Positions 12,101-23,823 of a stretch of DNA of 64,000 nucleotides are shown one piece after another. Within the stretch, counting starts at the first letter, position 1; every line of letters starts with the position of its first letter. A program made the position numbers and the translations under genes. Source of the DNA: Zingiber officinale (lineage: Eukaryota; Streptophyta; Magnoliopsida; Zingiberales; Zingiberaceae); assembly GCF_018446385.1 (NCBI RefSeq), contig NC_055996.1, positions 16,975,317-17,039,316 on the forward strand, written 5' to 3'. The notes beneath the pieces are model-generated. The model was given only the letters and a program-made list of their open reading frames with translations. It ran no database searches and had not been told where the DNA came from.

Positions 12101-12846
12101 TACAATGCCTAGCAGTAGAAACAAAACCTACAATAAGAGGTGGATAAGTATGAAATATAACTTCAAGAAGAAACCAGGAAAAAAAAATCCTAATTCTGTT
12201 CAACTCAAAACAATCATACTTCTTAAGATATAAAATCGAATATGATCAAGCAACTCCTCATTGCAAATCTACGCTAGAACCGATAAATTAAAAGAGATAA
12301 CAAATTGTTGTATGTAGTTAGATGCCATCAGTCAAAAAAAGTTCTTTTTTCCAACCAAAAGATTTGACTATGACATGGAGACAAGCAACACCATCTAATG
12401 AAATCATAATAAAGGCGGATCCAGCTTCCTCCTTAGAGGAACGATTAAATCATGCTTTTTTACATCTACGTCCGAACAACACATACATAAATCAATATCA
12501 TGGAGAAAACCATAATTTTCGCAATTTCTTTTCTAATCCGAAAAAAGAAAGAAAGAAAGAAAAAACATACTTTAAAAGGGAAATCGAGGAAATAAGAGAA
12601 GAGTACCTCACGCGACGAAGAACGTAGCGAGATCGCGAGAGGGAGAAGAGCGGCGAATCGAAATCCCAATTCCCAAATCGCGTGGCCGGCACGACGAAGC
12701 CTCAAGCCCTTCCCAACTGCCCTTTATTAGAGCCGCGGCCACGGGGCCGGACAAGTTGACCGCCTACCCGCGGTCATTGCTGACCCGGCGCTTGGAGAAG
12801 AATAATCAAACCTGGACCCGGCCGATTTGATCAGATTCAACCGTCA

Positions 12847-13480
12847 GATATGGGTCGTCGGATGATGATGGACGGTCGTGTCCCGACGGCGGCCGCCTCG
12901 CCCGCCCTTGTCCTGGTCCCTCATGATGTAGGTGAATACATGTTGCTTCATGTTGCCATCAAAACCTGCAGGTTACATTCTGTTACACCGTCGAACTCGA
13001 ACACAAATCGAGCATCAGGCTCGGCCTTCATCATTAGATGTTGTTGATCCATGCCCCTCTTCTTGCCGATGGCAACCCACTTGCTGTGGAACTCCATCGC
13101 CCCGCCGTCCTTTACAAAACCCTTCAAATCCAGCCGTATCTTGAACTTGCCGATGAGATTCCTAGGGCTCCACTAGAAGGAACTCCCGAATGCACCGGTG
13201 TAGATGGAAACCTTCAGCTTCGCGCGGCTGGTGGAGTAGGCGAAAAGCGAATACTTTCTAGTGATTCGATCAAGATCATCCTTGGAGAGGTGAAACGAGG
13301 CGGCGACGGGAATCGAGATGTCTGCGATGGAGGTTTCGCCAGAAGCGAGGATAGGGATGTTGACAATCTAGTGAGGGAACTTGCCTGTTCGAAGCAGGGA
13401 GAGGCAGGGGGTGTTGACGGCACAAGAACCTTCAACGCCAGGTTGCCGACGATGAATCGAACAAAGGAGCATCAGTCCAT
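12847..13480 (-). pseudogene. Decayed DUF1005-family gene, N-terminal part
   Basis: Read on the minus strand, this region spells a run of DUF1005 signatures in order: a start MD-stop-CSFVRFIVGNLALKV (family MDPCPFVR..VGNLALK), then SIADISIP, ASFHLSKDDLDRI, AKLKVSIYTG, GKFKIRLDLKGFVKDGGAME, HSKWVAIGKKRG, KAEPDARFVFEFDG, and GNMKQHVFTY. The frame is broken by at least three in-frame stops (second to third codon, near 13370 and near 13170) and at least two shifts (about 13385 and about 12965). The family's C-terminal half, with its lipid-like HDLSGSPVAAASM block, is absent. No intron is evident. The host gene's function is unknown (DUF1005). This is a clear relic of a host gene, overlapping nothing else. 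Confidence 0.8.
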
Positions 13481-13840
13481 GTAACCGTCGTCTTCTTCAT
13501 CGTGATAGAGCATCAGAGAGTGAGAGGCTAACAAGAATGGAATGGAAAAGGGATATGCTCTAGGGTTTTACCGCCGCTCACCCCTGTACGAAGACCGAGT
13601 AGGGAGGCCAGCATGAGGTCGTAGTGTTGTTCGCAGGCGAGTGCGAGGCCCCTCCCTGCTCACCTGCTGAGGCTCCCCGCTCTTGCTGCTCACCTGTTGT
13701 GGCCTAGATGATGTCAACACGCGCGAGGAGAGGACGGATAGGGGCTTTCTGTCCGATTTTGGGAGGATGAAAAAAACGTCAAAAAATGATCGATTGATGG
13801 ATTAAGAATCCATCCGTCCATTATTAAATAAAAAGTAAAT

Positions 13841-14052
13841 AATAGAAAGAATGATTAATCCATCCTTCCTCATAAAATAAACGGTAAAAAAAAGTTTACA
13901 AAATATTTTTCTCAGTTTTTAAATCCGTCCTCTCAAGTAAACAGAACAATAGAAAGAATGATTAATCCATCCTTCCTCATGGAGTAAACGGTAAAAAAAA
14001 AATTCACCGCAAATTTTCCTCAATTTTTAAATCCGTCCTCTCAAGTAAACGG
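13841..14052. repeat. Two direct copies of a 105-bp AT-rich segment
   Basis: Copy 1 (about 13841-13942) and copy 2 (about 13948-14052) both run from AATAGAAAGAATGATTAATC through a poly-A patch to AAATCCGTCCTCTCAAGTAA. The period is 107 bp and they differ at scattered sites. A related half-copy with the motif ATCCATCCGTCC precedes them at about 13790-13825. They lie between the DUF1005 relic and the CCR4-like gene and may be remnants of a small DNA transposon, but no terminal repeats are clear. Confidence 0.65.
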
Positions 14053-14211
14053 AGCCCAAACTTTGTTTTTCACAAACTTTGTTTTTCACAATAATACACC
14101 CGTGAATTAACTCACTGAAGGAAACAAACTGTCATCAAATTTCTGTATTACAAAATATGGAACGCAGGTTCCTACCATCAAATTTCTGTTATACAAAAAA
14201 GCAAATATATA

Positions 14212-17200
14212 TCATGAAGAATGGAGGACTAAAAACTCAGCACCAATTGGTAAATGATCGCTCGGATGGTGGTAGTTGGGCAACCCTCCGACGATGTCGG
14301 GCGAGTCGCGGCCTGGAACTTCTAATAGGCTCACTGGTTTCAGACGACAACCTGAGAAAAAAATGTAATCCAGTGTTCCAGTGAAATCAGGGGTGCAGTT
14401 TGTAAACGGTGGCTCTGCCCCGTTTGTTCCATAAAGACTGCTCAATTTGATAGGGGCTGCTTCTGAAGCTGATACAATGTACTGATAGACCTGAAGGAAA
14501 TCAAGAAAAAGAAGATTGTACAGGCATATTTCAAATAGAAAACTGATCATCAAGGCATGGGAAGAGAAAACTTCATAAAGGCATTCATATCTTTGTACCG
14601 ACCAATGATCAAGGCATCATATAACTAACTGGGTAGAGAAATTAGAATAATCTATTGAGTTAGGCAAAGGAAGTATAATGAAAACTGACCTCATCTCCAG
14701 GAGTAGAATTGAAGTCACCAGCAACAAGCACTGAAGGGGTACAAGTGAACTTAGTTGAAACAAGCTCCTTAAACTGTGATAGTCTTGATAGAAGATACTT
14801 AGCCTGTGCAAGCTTTACATCGATCCAGTTTGGATCCCTGCGAGTCCCAGATTTAAATTAAATTAATCAAGCTTCTAGGCTCTGGCACAGGTAAACAATC
14901 TGTAAAAAGTCCTTAATAAAAAAATATTCAAAATTGATAAAATTAGCAAAAAAAAAAAAAAAAGAGTAAAAAATGGACAAATATGAAATTAATATAAAGA
15001 CAATTGGCAATTACTAATGCATGTTGAGTTCCATTACCAGTAAATATGAGTGTCTGCCACTACAATAATGTGGCCAGAAGGATCATTTAGCTTAAAAGCT
15101 GCTAATAATCCCACACAGTCAAATTACTAATGCATGTTGAGTTCCATTACCAGTAAATATGAGTGTCTGCCACTACAATAATGTGGCCAGAAGGATCATT
15201 TAGCTTAAAAGCTGCTAATAATCCCACACAGTCACGTTTTAATCTCACAAGCGGATCATTAGATTGCTGCCTCTCAGAATCTGTTGAAGTAGATTACCCA
15301 GTGATTCCAAAACTTATATTCAATTTGAAGAACACAAACGAGCTAATGAACATAAGATACCATTGTGCACAAAGTGAACATCAATTCATAAGCATACCTT
15401 GTATTTGTGCATCCTTTTCTTCAAGATCCAATATTTTATTGTTCCTAATTGCACTAACCGTATTCGCACAATTGGCAAGATCATTGTAATCAATTTCCTC
15501 CATTTCAAGCAACTGTGCACTGAAGAAACAGTGGGTTGTTGCATTACTTGACCAAACAATATAAAAACATAAAACATGCAATAAAAATTTCAAGGAAGCT
15601 CTGACATTAATTCCTTATTTTGACATAACTTTAAACATAACATTTTCTTGTATTTGCAGGATTTAGTAGGATTGAACAGGAAAGCTAGTAACTGCTTAAG
15701 AGTCTGACCAACTGGGTGTTGTGTATGAATCGGCAACATACTAAATAAGGACCAGATTAAGAGAGCATGCTAAATAACCAAAAAGAATTGTTGAGTGAAT
15801 TATTTTGGTCTCCAGTATAATAGGGGAACTAGAACAAAGAGAACTCCATTCAAAAAAAAAAAAAATAGTAATTAGAAGGTACTTCTGAACTCCCAAAAAA
15901 AATTAGAAGGTCTTTCTGAAGCATTACTTCCACATCAACAGACAATGGAAAACAATTGTGCAGGGTAAACAATGCAGCCAAGAGTTGATAATACCTGCTT
16001 GGCTTGTAAAAGATCCCACATCCATCGCGTTTCTTCCCAACTCTTTTAATATAAAGGCTTGAATACCCAAGGCTCTCCATTTTGCTTTTGTAGAAGCTAT
16101 TATACTCATCCAACTCCTATAATTACAGACAACAATGCATGATAAACTAGGGGGTCTGTGAAATTAGTAGTTGAAATTAGCAAGTGCTGAAAAGAAAAGA
16201 CAATTTAATCAACATGCAAAGTGAAAGCAACAAATGAGACCAACATTATGTTCATCATCATCCTTGTTTGTCCCAACTATTTGGGTTTGGCTACATGAAT
16301 CTTATTCCTCCATTGAACTTTATATAAAACTAAGATCACTAATAATATTACAATTAATAAAATTATTTTTTACTATATAACTATTCTTTCAACCTTTCCT
16401 ACTTTTTACAAGTTTTGACTCTTCTAATTATATAAACTATAGGTCATCTTTGAACATATCTATACCATCTTAATTTTTTCTCATTTTGACTCTACAGGTC
16501 CAGCTTCAGAGGAAGTGCTGGAATTTCATATTGGATATAGGTTTAGTTTCATATTAAATATTGTTATAGGGTGTTATAGTTGGTGCCTAAATCTGATTGT
16601 TCTCAATAACAATACCAAATTTCAGCCCTCTCAACTCTATTCATAAAATAACATATTGGAAATGCAACAAATTGCAGTGCTTAAAGTGCTATTGGATAAG
16701 GGATCTCATGATCAATGATTCTAAAGACAGTTTTTTAATGATCAAGCCATACAAGATCAAAACAAAGGTGTGATGTCTTATTTTTCGAAAGGAGACATAG
16801 AATGACTAGTAAATCACCTGTATACAGAAAAAATCAGCATTTAAGTTCTTCAAGTCAGTTAGAACAGATTCTGAACGTGCTTTCCACCTGTAACATTATC
16901 TGCTTATTAAGCAAACATCAGCTGGATGAAAGAGGAAACATATTGATTGATTGATTGAAATTTAACACAGAACATTTACTGGAGACGGCCATCATATAAT
17001 AGAGATAAGTACAAAATTCACAAATTAAAGTACATAGGGATCATCACTTAAAGTTTGAATCATTACCCAAAGTTTATCCTCTTCTTCCAAATTCCTCCAA
17101 AGTTTCAAAATCATCAAAGTACCACAATAATTCTCAAACTAATGTTATTTCACCCCAAGACATTAACACCATTATTTTAATCAACAGAGAAGTGACATGG

Positions 17201-19714
17201 CACATGGCATACCTGCCATGCCGTTCTTCCATTAAAATTAAGGGAGTTAATGATTATGTTTGTGATTAGATTTTGAAAACTCCAAAGGAATTTTGATGAT
17301 TTTGGAACTCCCATACATTTCTAAAAAAAAGGTAGAATTTGGAGGGGAAAAGAAAATTTTCCTATTATACAATATGATGAAAAAAATCGTAATGAAACAG
17401 GATTGTGCCTCCTGTTAAATAGTGTAAAAATATTAGATGTCTTTCCCTGACTGAAGGATTATGTCTCTTGTATTTAAGTTTTCTCTATAAGAACAAGGAG
17501 CATGTGGCATGACAAATGGAGGGGCCGTACTTCAGCTTCTCTAGGAACAAGGAATGGGTTTCATGATCAACCCATCAGGGAATGAGAATATCATTCGAAT
17601 TTTTTCTTAATTATGTGCTAATATTAATTAATAATCAATTTTTATTAAAAATAAAATTGAACTAGATAAAGTTAAACCCCTTGATCTTAACTCATCCGGT
17701 GTAATTGGATTGGGATATCATGACATGATGGATGGTACCGAGTCATCGCTAGATGATGGTTTTGCCTTGCACCATTGCTGGCTGATCACAGCACCGTAAT
17801 GGCTGATCGTAGGTTGTCTGGACACACGGAGAAGAATCGGGACTGTGGAGTTGGGAGAAAGGAAAGTTGATTATGATTTTGAGTGGATGAAAAATAAGGA
17901 AAAAAATAATCCGCTAATGGAATTAGAATTCATCTAATTTTAAATTACGTAAATGAGGGAAAGTATCTCGACTCTTGTGCAATCCTCTTCCCTCTCAATG
18001 CATTGTGTTCAACCAATAGGTCATCAAAAAATAGATGAAAAGGAAGGCCAAGCCATAGAGAGAATTTAAAGGGATGAGAAATAATCAAATCATAGAAAAC
18101 AGATTATGATTTTGATTATGCAACTTTATTTCTTGTTCTAAAACTTAAATGATGGTCTTGGGTAGAGAAATTTTCACCTACAAATATTGCTTCAAAAAAC
18201 AAGCATCATTCCGAGAATGTTTCCTTGATTGAAACATAAAGAATATCTACAAAATGTAAACATACATCACTAACAAAAGTAATAACTAAGCAATTGACAC
18301 TTCAATTAAAACATGAGCATGTTGATCAACTAACCACAAATGAAATCATAAGATTGTAGCATTGCATCAACAAGCTATTAAACAAAACTTGTAGTATATT
18401 AAGCATAATAATCGAAGTATATCTCACATATTATGAGAAGCACAATGGTGGCTGAAAACACCTGTCTAACTGATCAGGAAGTTCTTTTTGTGCTCTCAAT
18501 GCCATCCATAGAACAAAGAATATTTCGCTTAAAAAAAAACAAGAACTTGGAAAACAATTTTGAACTAGACATCAAGAATACGTTCTCCACAAAACTAATC
18601 TTATTTCCCAGAAAAATATTGTGTTTCTTCATCCTTCAATTAACAGTCAGTAAGTTAGGGAGGTGGTGACATCTTGCTGGCCATTATAGAAAAGCCTGAC
18701 TAGCTAGACTAGATGTTAATATCAAATTGCTAAAAAAAAGTAGGAAGCTAATTAACTTCACTCATGACTAAGCACAGTAAAAGTGATTCATACTTACTTG
18801 AGACAGGAAGATGGAGAATGTGGAAAATAAGAACTCTTTACATAAACCTGCAAACCAAGACAGTTTCATAGATAATCCCTTGGAGGATAACTACAAAATA
18901 ATGGGCTATGACATTGCAACATGTTAGAACTAAAATAAAACAAAAAATCTGAAGTAAATCAATTCAGATATCAACCACATAAAGAAAAACAGATTGACAG
19001 TTCAATTTGGAATGGCATGTTCATAGAATACCTGGGCCAAAATATTATAGGAGATGAAGCTGAACTTGAATCCTAGAAGAAAGTATAGACTGAGTGAAAA
19101 GAGAATCTTTTATTATCAAAAGACAACATAATATGTATATTAGCTGAAGAAACCTTCCTAGTTATGACAGAGAATAGGGGGACCAAAGGGATAAGAGTAA
19201 AAACAAACAAGATAGGAAATGGGTGATGCCTTCCCTAAAGAGAGCAGTGTACCAGAACAAAAAATCTAGAGATGTATAAATCCCAAAAGATCTCTTATTG
19301 TAGTCTACCGGACACACAGCTCTAACCATAGATGACTGAAAATAAAACAAATTGCTAAATCAATAACTATGACTTTTACTCTCAATGCATCTGAAACAAT
19401 TACCAAGTCATAGAACCAGTTCTAAGCAAAATTGATATCAGATCTTTAGATGTTCTTTTATGGTGATCAAGTTAAATAACTTGTCAAGCAATACAAGCAG
19501 AGATATATGGATTTGTTTAGGTATATCATTTGTCAAGCATTACAATTGCAGATACAGAATTTTGCTAAAAAAGAATCCATAAATGCTCCCTGAGAAGGCA
19601 AATGCAACAATAAAAATCCACATACAGTGCAATGCAGTATATACCATCTGAAGTATTCATTACGCCTTCATAATTGTCAAGAGGAACAAACTTTGAGCAC
19701 ACAGGCTTAGCCAT
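14212..19714 (-). CDS. CCR4/nocturnin-like deadenylase (carbon catabolite repressor 4 homolog)
   Basis: Nine coding exons were placed: 19714-19645, 19072-19032, 18847-18798, 16887-16818, 16116-15995, 15519-15398, 15280-15151, 14837-14690 and 14490-14212. Their phases agree throughout and give 343 residues. The product is an endonuclease/exonuclease/phosphatase-fold enzyme expected to shorten mRNA poly(A) tails. Landmarks are SYNILAQ (31-37), the metal-binding Glu in IQELDEY (78), KRDGCGIFYKPS, GHIIVVADTHIYW, AGDFNSTPGDE (Asp243, Asn245), TGTLDYIFFS and the catalytic HPSDHLPIGAEF near the C terminus. It resembles plant CCR4 homologs 3/4/6 most. It lacks the leucine-rich repeats of yeast Ccr4 and has a short N terminus without an obvious targeting peptide. 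Introns are large, up to about 2 kb. A 5' untranslated exon probably lies near 20230-20370. Exon 7 is partly duplicated (see 15009-15234). Confidence 0.87.
15009..15234. repeat. Perfect 113-bp tandem duplication over an exon-intron border of the CCR4-like gene
   Basis: Positions 15009-15121 and 15122-15234 read as identical. Each unit contains 84 bp of exon 7 (coding GLLAAFKLNDPSGH and VADTHIYW) and about 29 bp of the following intron, including the GT donor. The full exon ends at the upstream donor (exon end 15151); the copy supplies a second donor (exon end 15038) but no acceptor. Using the second donor would add 113 nt, which is not a multiple of three. The identity of the two units points to a recent event, or to an assembly artefact. 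Confidence 0.9.
16245..16500. repeat. Probable SINE/RTE-like fragment in a CCR4-like intron
   Basis: The segment opens with CATCATCATC followed by TCCCAACTATTTGGGTTTGG and CTACATGAATC, a signature widespread at 3' ends of plant RTE LINEs and the SINEs that borrow them. No reverse transcriptase is present and the ends are not defined. It sits within the roughly 700-bp intron between exons 4 and 5. Confidence 0.4.
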
Positions 19715-20229
19715 TGTACTTACTCTATTGCTACAAACCCTGATTCAAAAGTAATGAATTCGTAAGGTTCACTAGATACAACCACAATATAACTTGTAAT
19801 GATCCAACAAAAAACTAGAATTAGAAGCCAACAGGGGATTAAAAATCTAATAATCTTCAACCTTTAACACATTGAGCTTAGAAAATCGCGTGATCTATGA
19901 AACCGAGACATGCCAACTTTTGGGAAAAAAATAGTTTTTTATTGACTAAAAATATAGCCAAATCAAGTGTCCAAAGGTTGGCGTCTACAGAGATTGGGTG
20001 GTTGCACTAAACGACGCCAAAAAGCGAGAAGCTCGGGCAGAGATTTTTCTAATCAAATCCCAACATAATCCGGAAAATATCAAGTCAAGAAAGCAACTGA
20101 AAAGAGGTCTCATTCTAGCAGAATCAAGCGATTGGAAAGAAAAAACAGTAACCAGGGCAGCGTCGACGCGAAGAAGGGCGGCTTGCGGAGTAGATAGGAA
20201 GGTATATGCATCACGCAATCTCTGACCTG

Positions 20230-20772
20230 TCTCCACCGCGATACTTATTTTAGGGTTTCCGAGTTGCCAGGCGATAAGAGTTTCGATTGACAGGCGGCAA
20301 GAGCAGGAGAAGAAGGAAGCCGTTTCCGCTTCAATCTGGAAGCCCAGTTGGGAGCCGGGATAATGGTTAGCGGAGTTAAAACGGGTTCAGCCCGATTATA
20401 GATGCCCGACCCGTCAATGAGTCGGATCCGGGTCGGTTGATATCTGATTCTCGAACATCGTAGTCCATTATTATACTATCGCTGTTGCCACTATGAATCC
20501 GTCCGCATACTTAATTACTCGAAAAATAACAAAGACAGAGACAAGGGTTCCCCTTTCCCTTCGTTACGCACTCCTCTCTCTCCTCTCTCTCTCTCTCTCT
20601 CGTCGTCCCGCATTTCCCTCTTCGGTGGTGGATCGCGCTGTCCCCTTTCACCTGCGCTTCCTCTTTCTCGTCTCCTGCTTCTTCACGTCTTAGCTCCTAT
20701 GGGGATTCTTGTCGCATTGCGCTTATCGCATTCGTAGTTGCGGCGTTAGCCTAGGATTGCGGCGGCAGACGC
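20230..20772. promoter_or_regulatory. Shared head-to-head promoter region, CCR4-like (minus) and RING (plus)
   Basis: The probable CCR4-like first exon (donor near 20229 on the minus strand) and the RING start codon at 20773 face away from each other. Between them, at 20572-20601, lies a CT-rich run typical of plant 5' leaders. The sequence around 20290-20450 is moderately GC-rich. Both promoters must lie in a few hundred bases, so a bidirectional promoter is plausible but not shown. Confidence 0.5.
20572..20601. repeat. CT-rich microsatellite in the RING gene leader
   Basis: A nearly perfect run of CT dinucleotides interrupted by one CC spans about 30 bp, around 170-200 bp upstream of the RING start codon. 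CT runs in plant 5' untranslated regions can influence expression, but the sequence alone cannot show this here. Confidence 0.85.
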
Positions 20773-23700
20773 ATGGGATCCGGGAGCAGCAAGGATGCTT
20801 CAGCAGAGGCCTCTTCGTCCGTCGGGAGCTGGAAGTCGAGATTGAAGGGGCTTCGGGTCGTCAACTCTTCCTCTTCCTGCTTTGGTCTAGCCTCCATCCT
20901 GTCGGATGGCCGTCAGGTGGGCGATCGCTTCGTGTGCCTTTGATTTAGATCTCTGTCCCTTTCTTGCATCCTGTCTGGATATTCACTCCTGATCTTATTT
21001 GTCATATGCTCGATCTACCGCCGACAGGGCGGGTGTGTTTGCTTAGTAATCTTGTTATTCCGTCTGAAAGGAAATACATGTTTCTTCCCCTTTACTTTAA
21101 AAAGCAATCTTTGTTATTCAAGACTTGAACTCTTAGAATCATCTCTGCAATATCCACTTCAATATTTGCCCTTCTGTGTTGCTAATATGATTGTACTTAG
21201 CTCCATTCAAAAGATAGTTGGCTGGATTCCTTAGATGCTTTCCACCAATTGATTATTTTTGTGTGAATGGAGTTTCTTTGTCTAATGGCTTCTAAATGGA
21301 TTCCCTTTGATTTTTTTTTCCTCAAATCTTTGAGCTTAAAAAATTCCGCTTTCTGTCAACAACCTATTCAAGTTCCTATTTCAATTTCAATCTGAATGAT
21401 TCTGTGGCTGTTGTTTGTCGTGTGCATCTCTATAAACTAAACTATTGGCATCTCCTTTGCTTGCAGAAGATAGAAGTAAAAGCAAGATCCAAAGGCTCCT
21501 ATTGTGAGGATGAAGCAGAGAGTAAAACAGTTGAAGGAAATGACCATGGTTCTGAAAAAGTTGGGCTGCCTCGTTATGATGGCTTGCCCTTGTCACGTGC
21601 TTCTAGTGGTGAACAGTTTAGAGAAGAAAACGAGGGTACATCACGGATTAATTTTAATATCAATAGTAGTTCTGTTATGAACTATAGAGGTGATCGATTG
21701 TCAAATACATCAGGAAGATCACATTCTCGTTTTACTTTTATACCTGATGGGATTAGCTATCGGCTCAACAGAGCAGTCAGTTTAGGGTCACCGGGAACCC
21801 ATTCTCTTTTCTCCACTGGTGTGTCTGTTCCAAGTAGTGATCTTGGACAAAATGATAATGCAAATCACGATCATGTTGATAGTATACAAAATTGTAGCAC
21901 AATGGAAACTAGCTCTTCCCTAGATGTGGCTCAGCTTAATGAAGGAACAGAGACTACAATCGACAGGTGTTCTAGTGGTAGCTTTGTGGAATCAAGAAAT
22001 GCAAGGCATTCTCAAAGAAGACTGGGAACACAAGAAACTATAGAAGGTAGTGTACGATTTAGTAGAACACGTAGTGTAGGAAGGCTCCGAGATAGAGTTC
22101 TCAGAAGGACTGCTCTTTCTGATGGTTTGTTTGATTCTTCTTCCCTGGACGATAGGACTGTGTGGCCCAGTGGGCAGCCTATTAGAAGACGAGCACTGGG
22201 TGGTGTTAGAAGAGCTTCCTCTCCTAGAAGGACTAATGATTTGTTGCCTGATTCCTCAAGTAGTGTGTCTTATCAGGAATCTAGATCTATGAATAGCAAT
22301 GATGAGAATGTTGCAGATGCTCAACAGCCGAGAGTTGGGAATCATGATGTTTTTGAGCACAGATCAGCTTTCCTTGAAAGGAGAAGAAGGATAAGGTCTC
22401 AGGTAGGATTATTTGGATTATGGTTTCTAATTGCTTATATACTCGTTATATTCTTAAGGAAAATCAACTTTTATTGTTAGGTTCGTGCTCTTCAGAGACT
22501 TGGTAGCCGATTCGAAAGTTTATCAGGTCATGATAGATCATGTATACTATCTGGCCAGCATAGAACAGGCCGCTGTGCATGCAGAACAAGTAACCAAAAT
22601 GCAAATCCTGATGATGACACAAGTGCAAGGGCAAGCATATCAAGAATCGTCGTGCTAGCTGAGGCACTGTTTGAGGTATGACCAAAGTGAATACCAAACT
22701 GGAAGAAAATGTTGGCTTGTTGACTACATTTTCCTTGTTAGAGAAAGTCAAATAACTAGTGCATTCTTTTTTTTAGGTTTTGGATGAAATACACCAGCAG
22801 TCTGTTGTACTATCCTCTCGACCATCTTTTTCATCCATTGGGTCTGTTCCTGCACCAAAAGAGGTTGTAGAGTGTATTCCAGTAAAAATATTTAGCAAGA
22901 CATCGAAATGTCAAAATGAGGAGGCTGCACAGTAAGAGCCTTGCACCTCTTTATCAGGAACTTCTATCAAATACCCATGGAACTTTCCTAAATGCTATGA
23001 GAACACCTTTTTTCCTGATCGAAATAATTCAACTGAAACTCATATAAAATGAATGATTAGTCATTATAGAGGGCAGTGCATTATTGAGAATTCTCATGCC
23101 GCTTTTCTGTATTTAGATACTTCAAGACTGAGAAGACTACTTTTTTTGGTCTCTAATTGTTATTGATTCTGCTATACTGAAAATTACAAAATGAAATATA
23201 GTGGTTGCATTGCTTTATACAAAAAAGCTCATCTGATCTTTATCATATCACCTTCTCTTAACCTGAGTGTTTTTTATCCATTTCAAATCCACGATACTAG
23301 TGTTCGCTTTCATCAAATTTTCTTAAATGTTATAGATCTATCTTTCTGTTTTTTTTTTTTAATTTTAAATTACTTATTTGTCTAAAGAGTTCCATGGAAA
23401 TTATTTTGTATATGATGAATGGGTATTTAACTCGAAGTTTCATTGTTCTCTTTTTTATTATTTGTTTTGTACAGATGCTATATTTGCCTTGTGGAGTATG
23501 AAGAAGGAGATTGCATGCGGTTGTTGCCTTGCAATCATGAATTTCATCGAACATGCATTGATAAATGGCTGAAAGAAAATCATAGGTATTCTTAAAAAAC
23601 AATCCTTCCATGGTGAACTGTCTTCTTTGCTTAACATGTTCTAATTTGCAAAACATCCTTGTTGCTACAACTGAATCTTGTAAATTTGTTTAATATATTC

Positions 23701-23823
23701 CTTCACATAAATGTGATAATTCTTCTCGAGTCATAATTTTACCAATTATTGTCTAGGGTGTGCCCTCTATGTCGCCGGGATGTTTGCACATCAAATGCAT
23801 CAAATAAACAAAAGCCCAGCTAG
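20773..23823 (+). CDS. RING-H2 E3 ubiquitin ligase
   Basis: Six exons, 20773-20916, 21467-22402, 22481-22675, 22777-22931, 23475-23585 and 23757-23823, give 535 residues with all phases consistent. The N terminus ([16 protein letters not shown]) could be N-myristoylated, since Gly follows the Met and Ser is at position 6. A long Ser/Arg-rich, probably disordered region (about residues 50-420) carries many RR and RTRS-type patches. The C-terminal RING-H2 finger reads C478-x2-C481-x14-C496-x-H498-x2-H501-x2-C504-x11-C516-x2-C519, complete with WLKENHRVCPLC. Such proteins pass ubiquitin from an E2 to a substrate; the substrate is unknown. The architecture, a long basic disordered region plus terminal RING-H2, resembles plant RNF12/RLIM-like ligases. 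Retained intron 2 would add a hydrophobic tail and a stop, which is probably not functional. Confidence 0.87.

Noticed and set aside
12850-13484. Overlapping plus-strand frames treated as a gene
   Set aside because: The minus strand spells DUF1005 motifs in order, so these are shadows of the relic.
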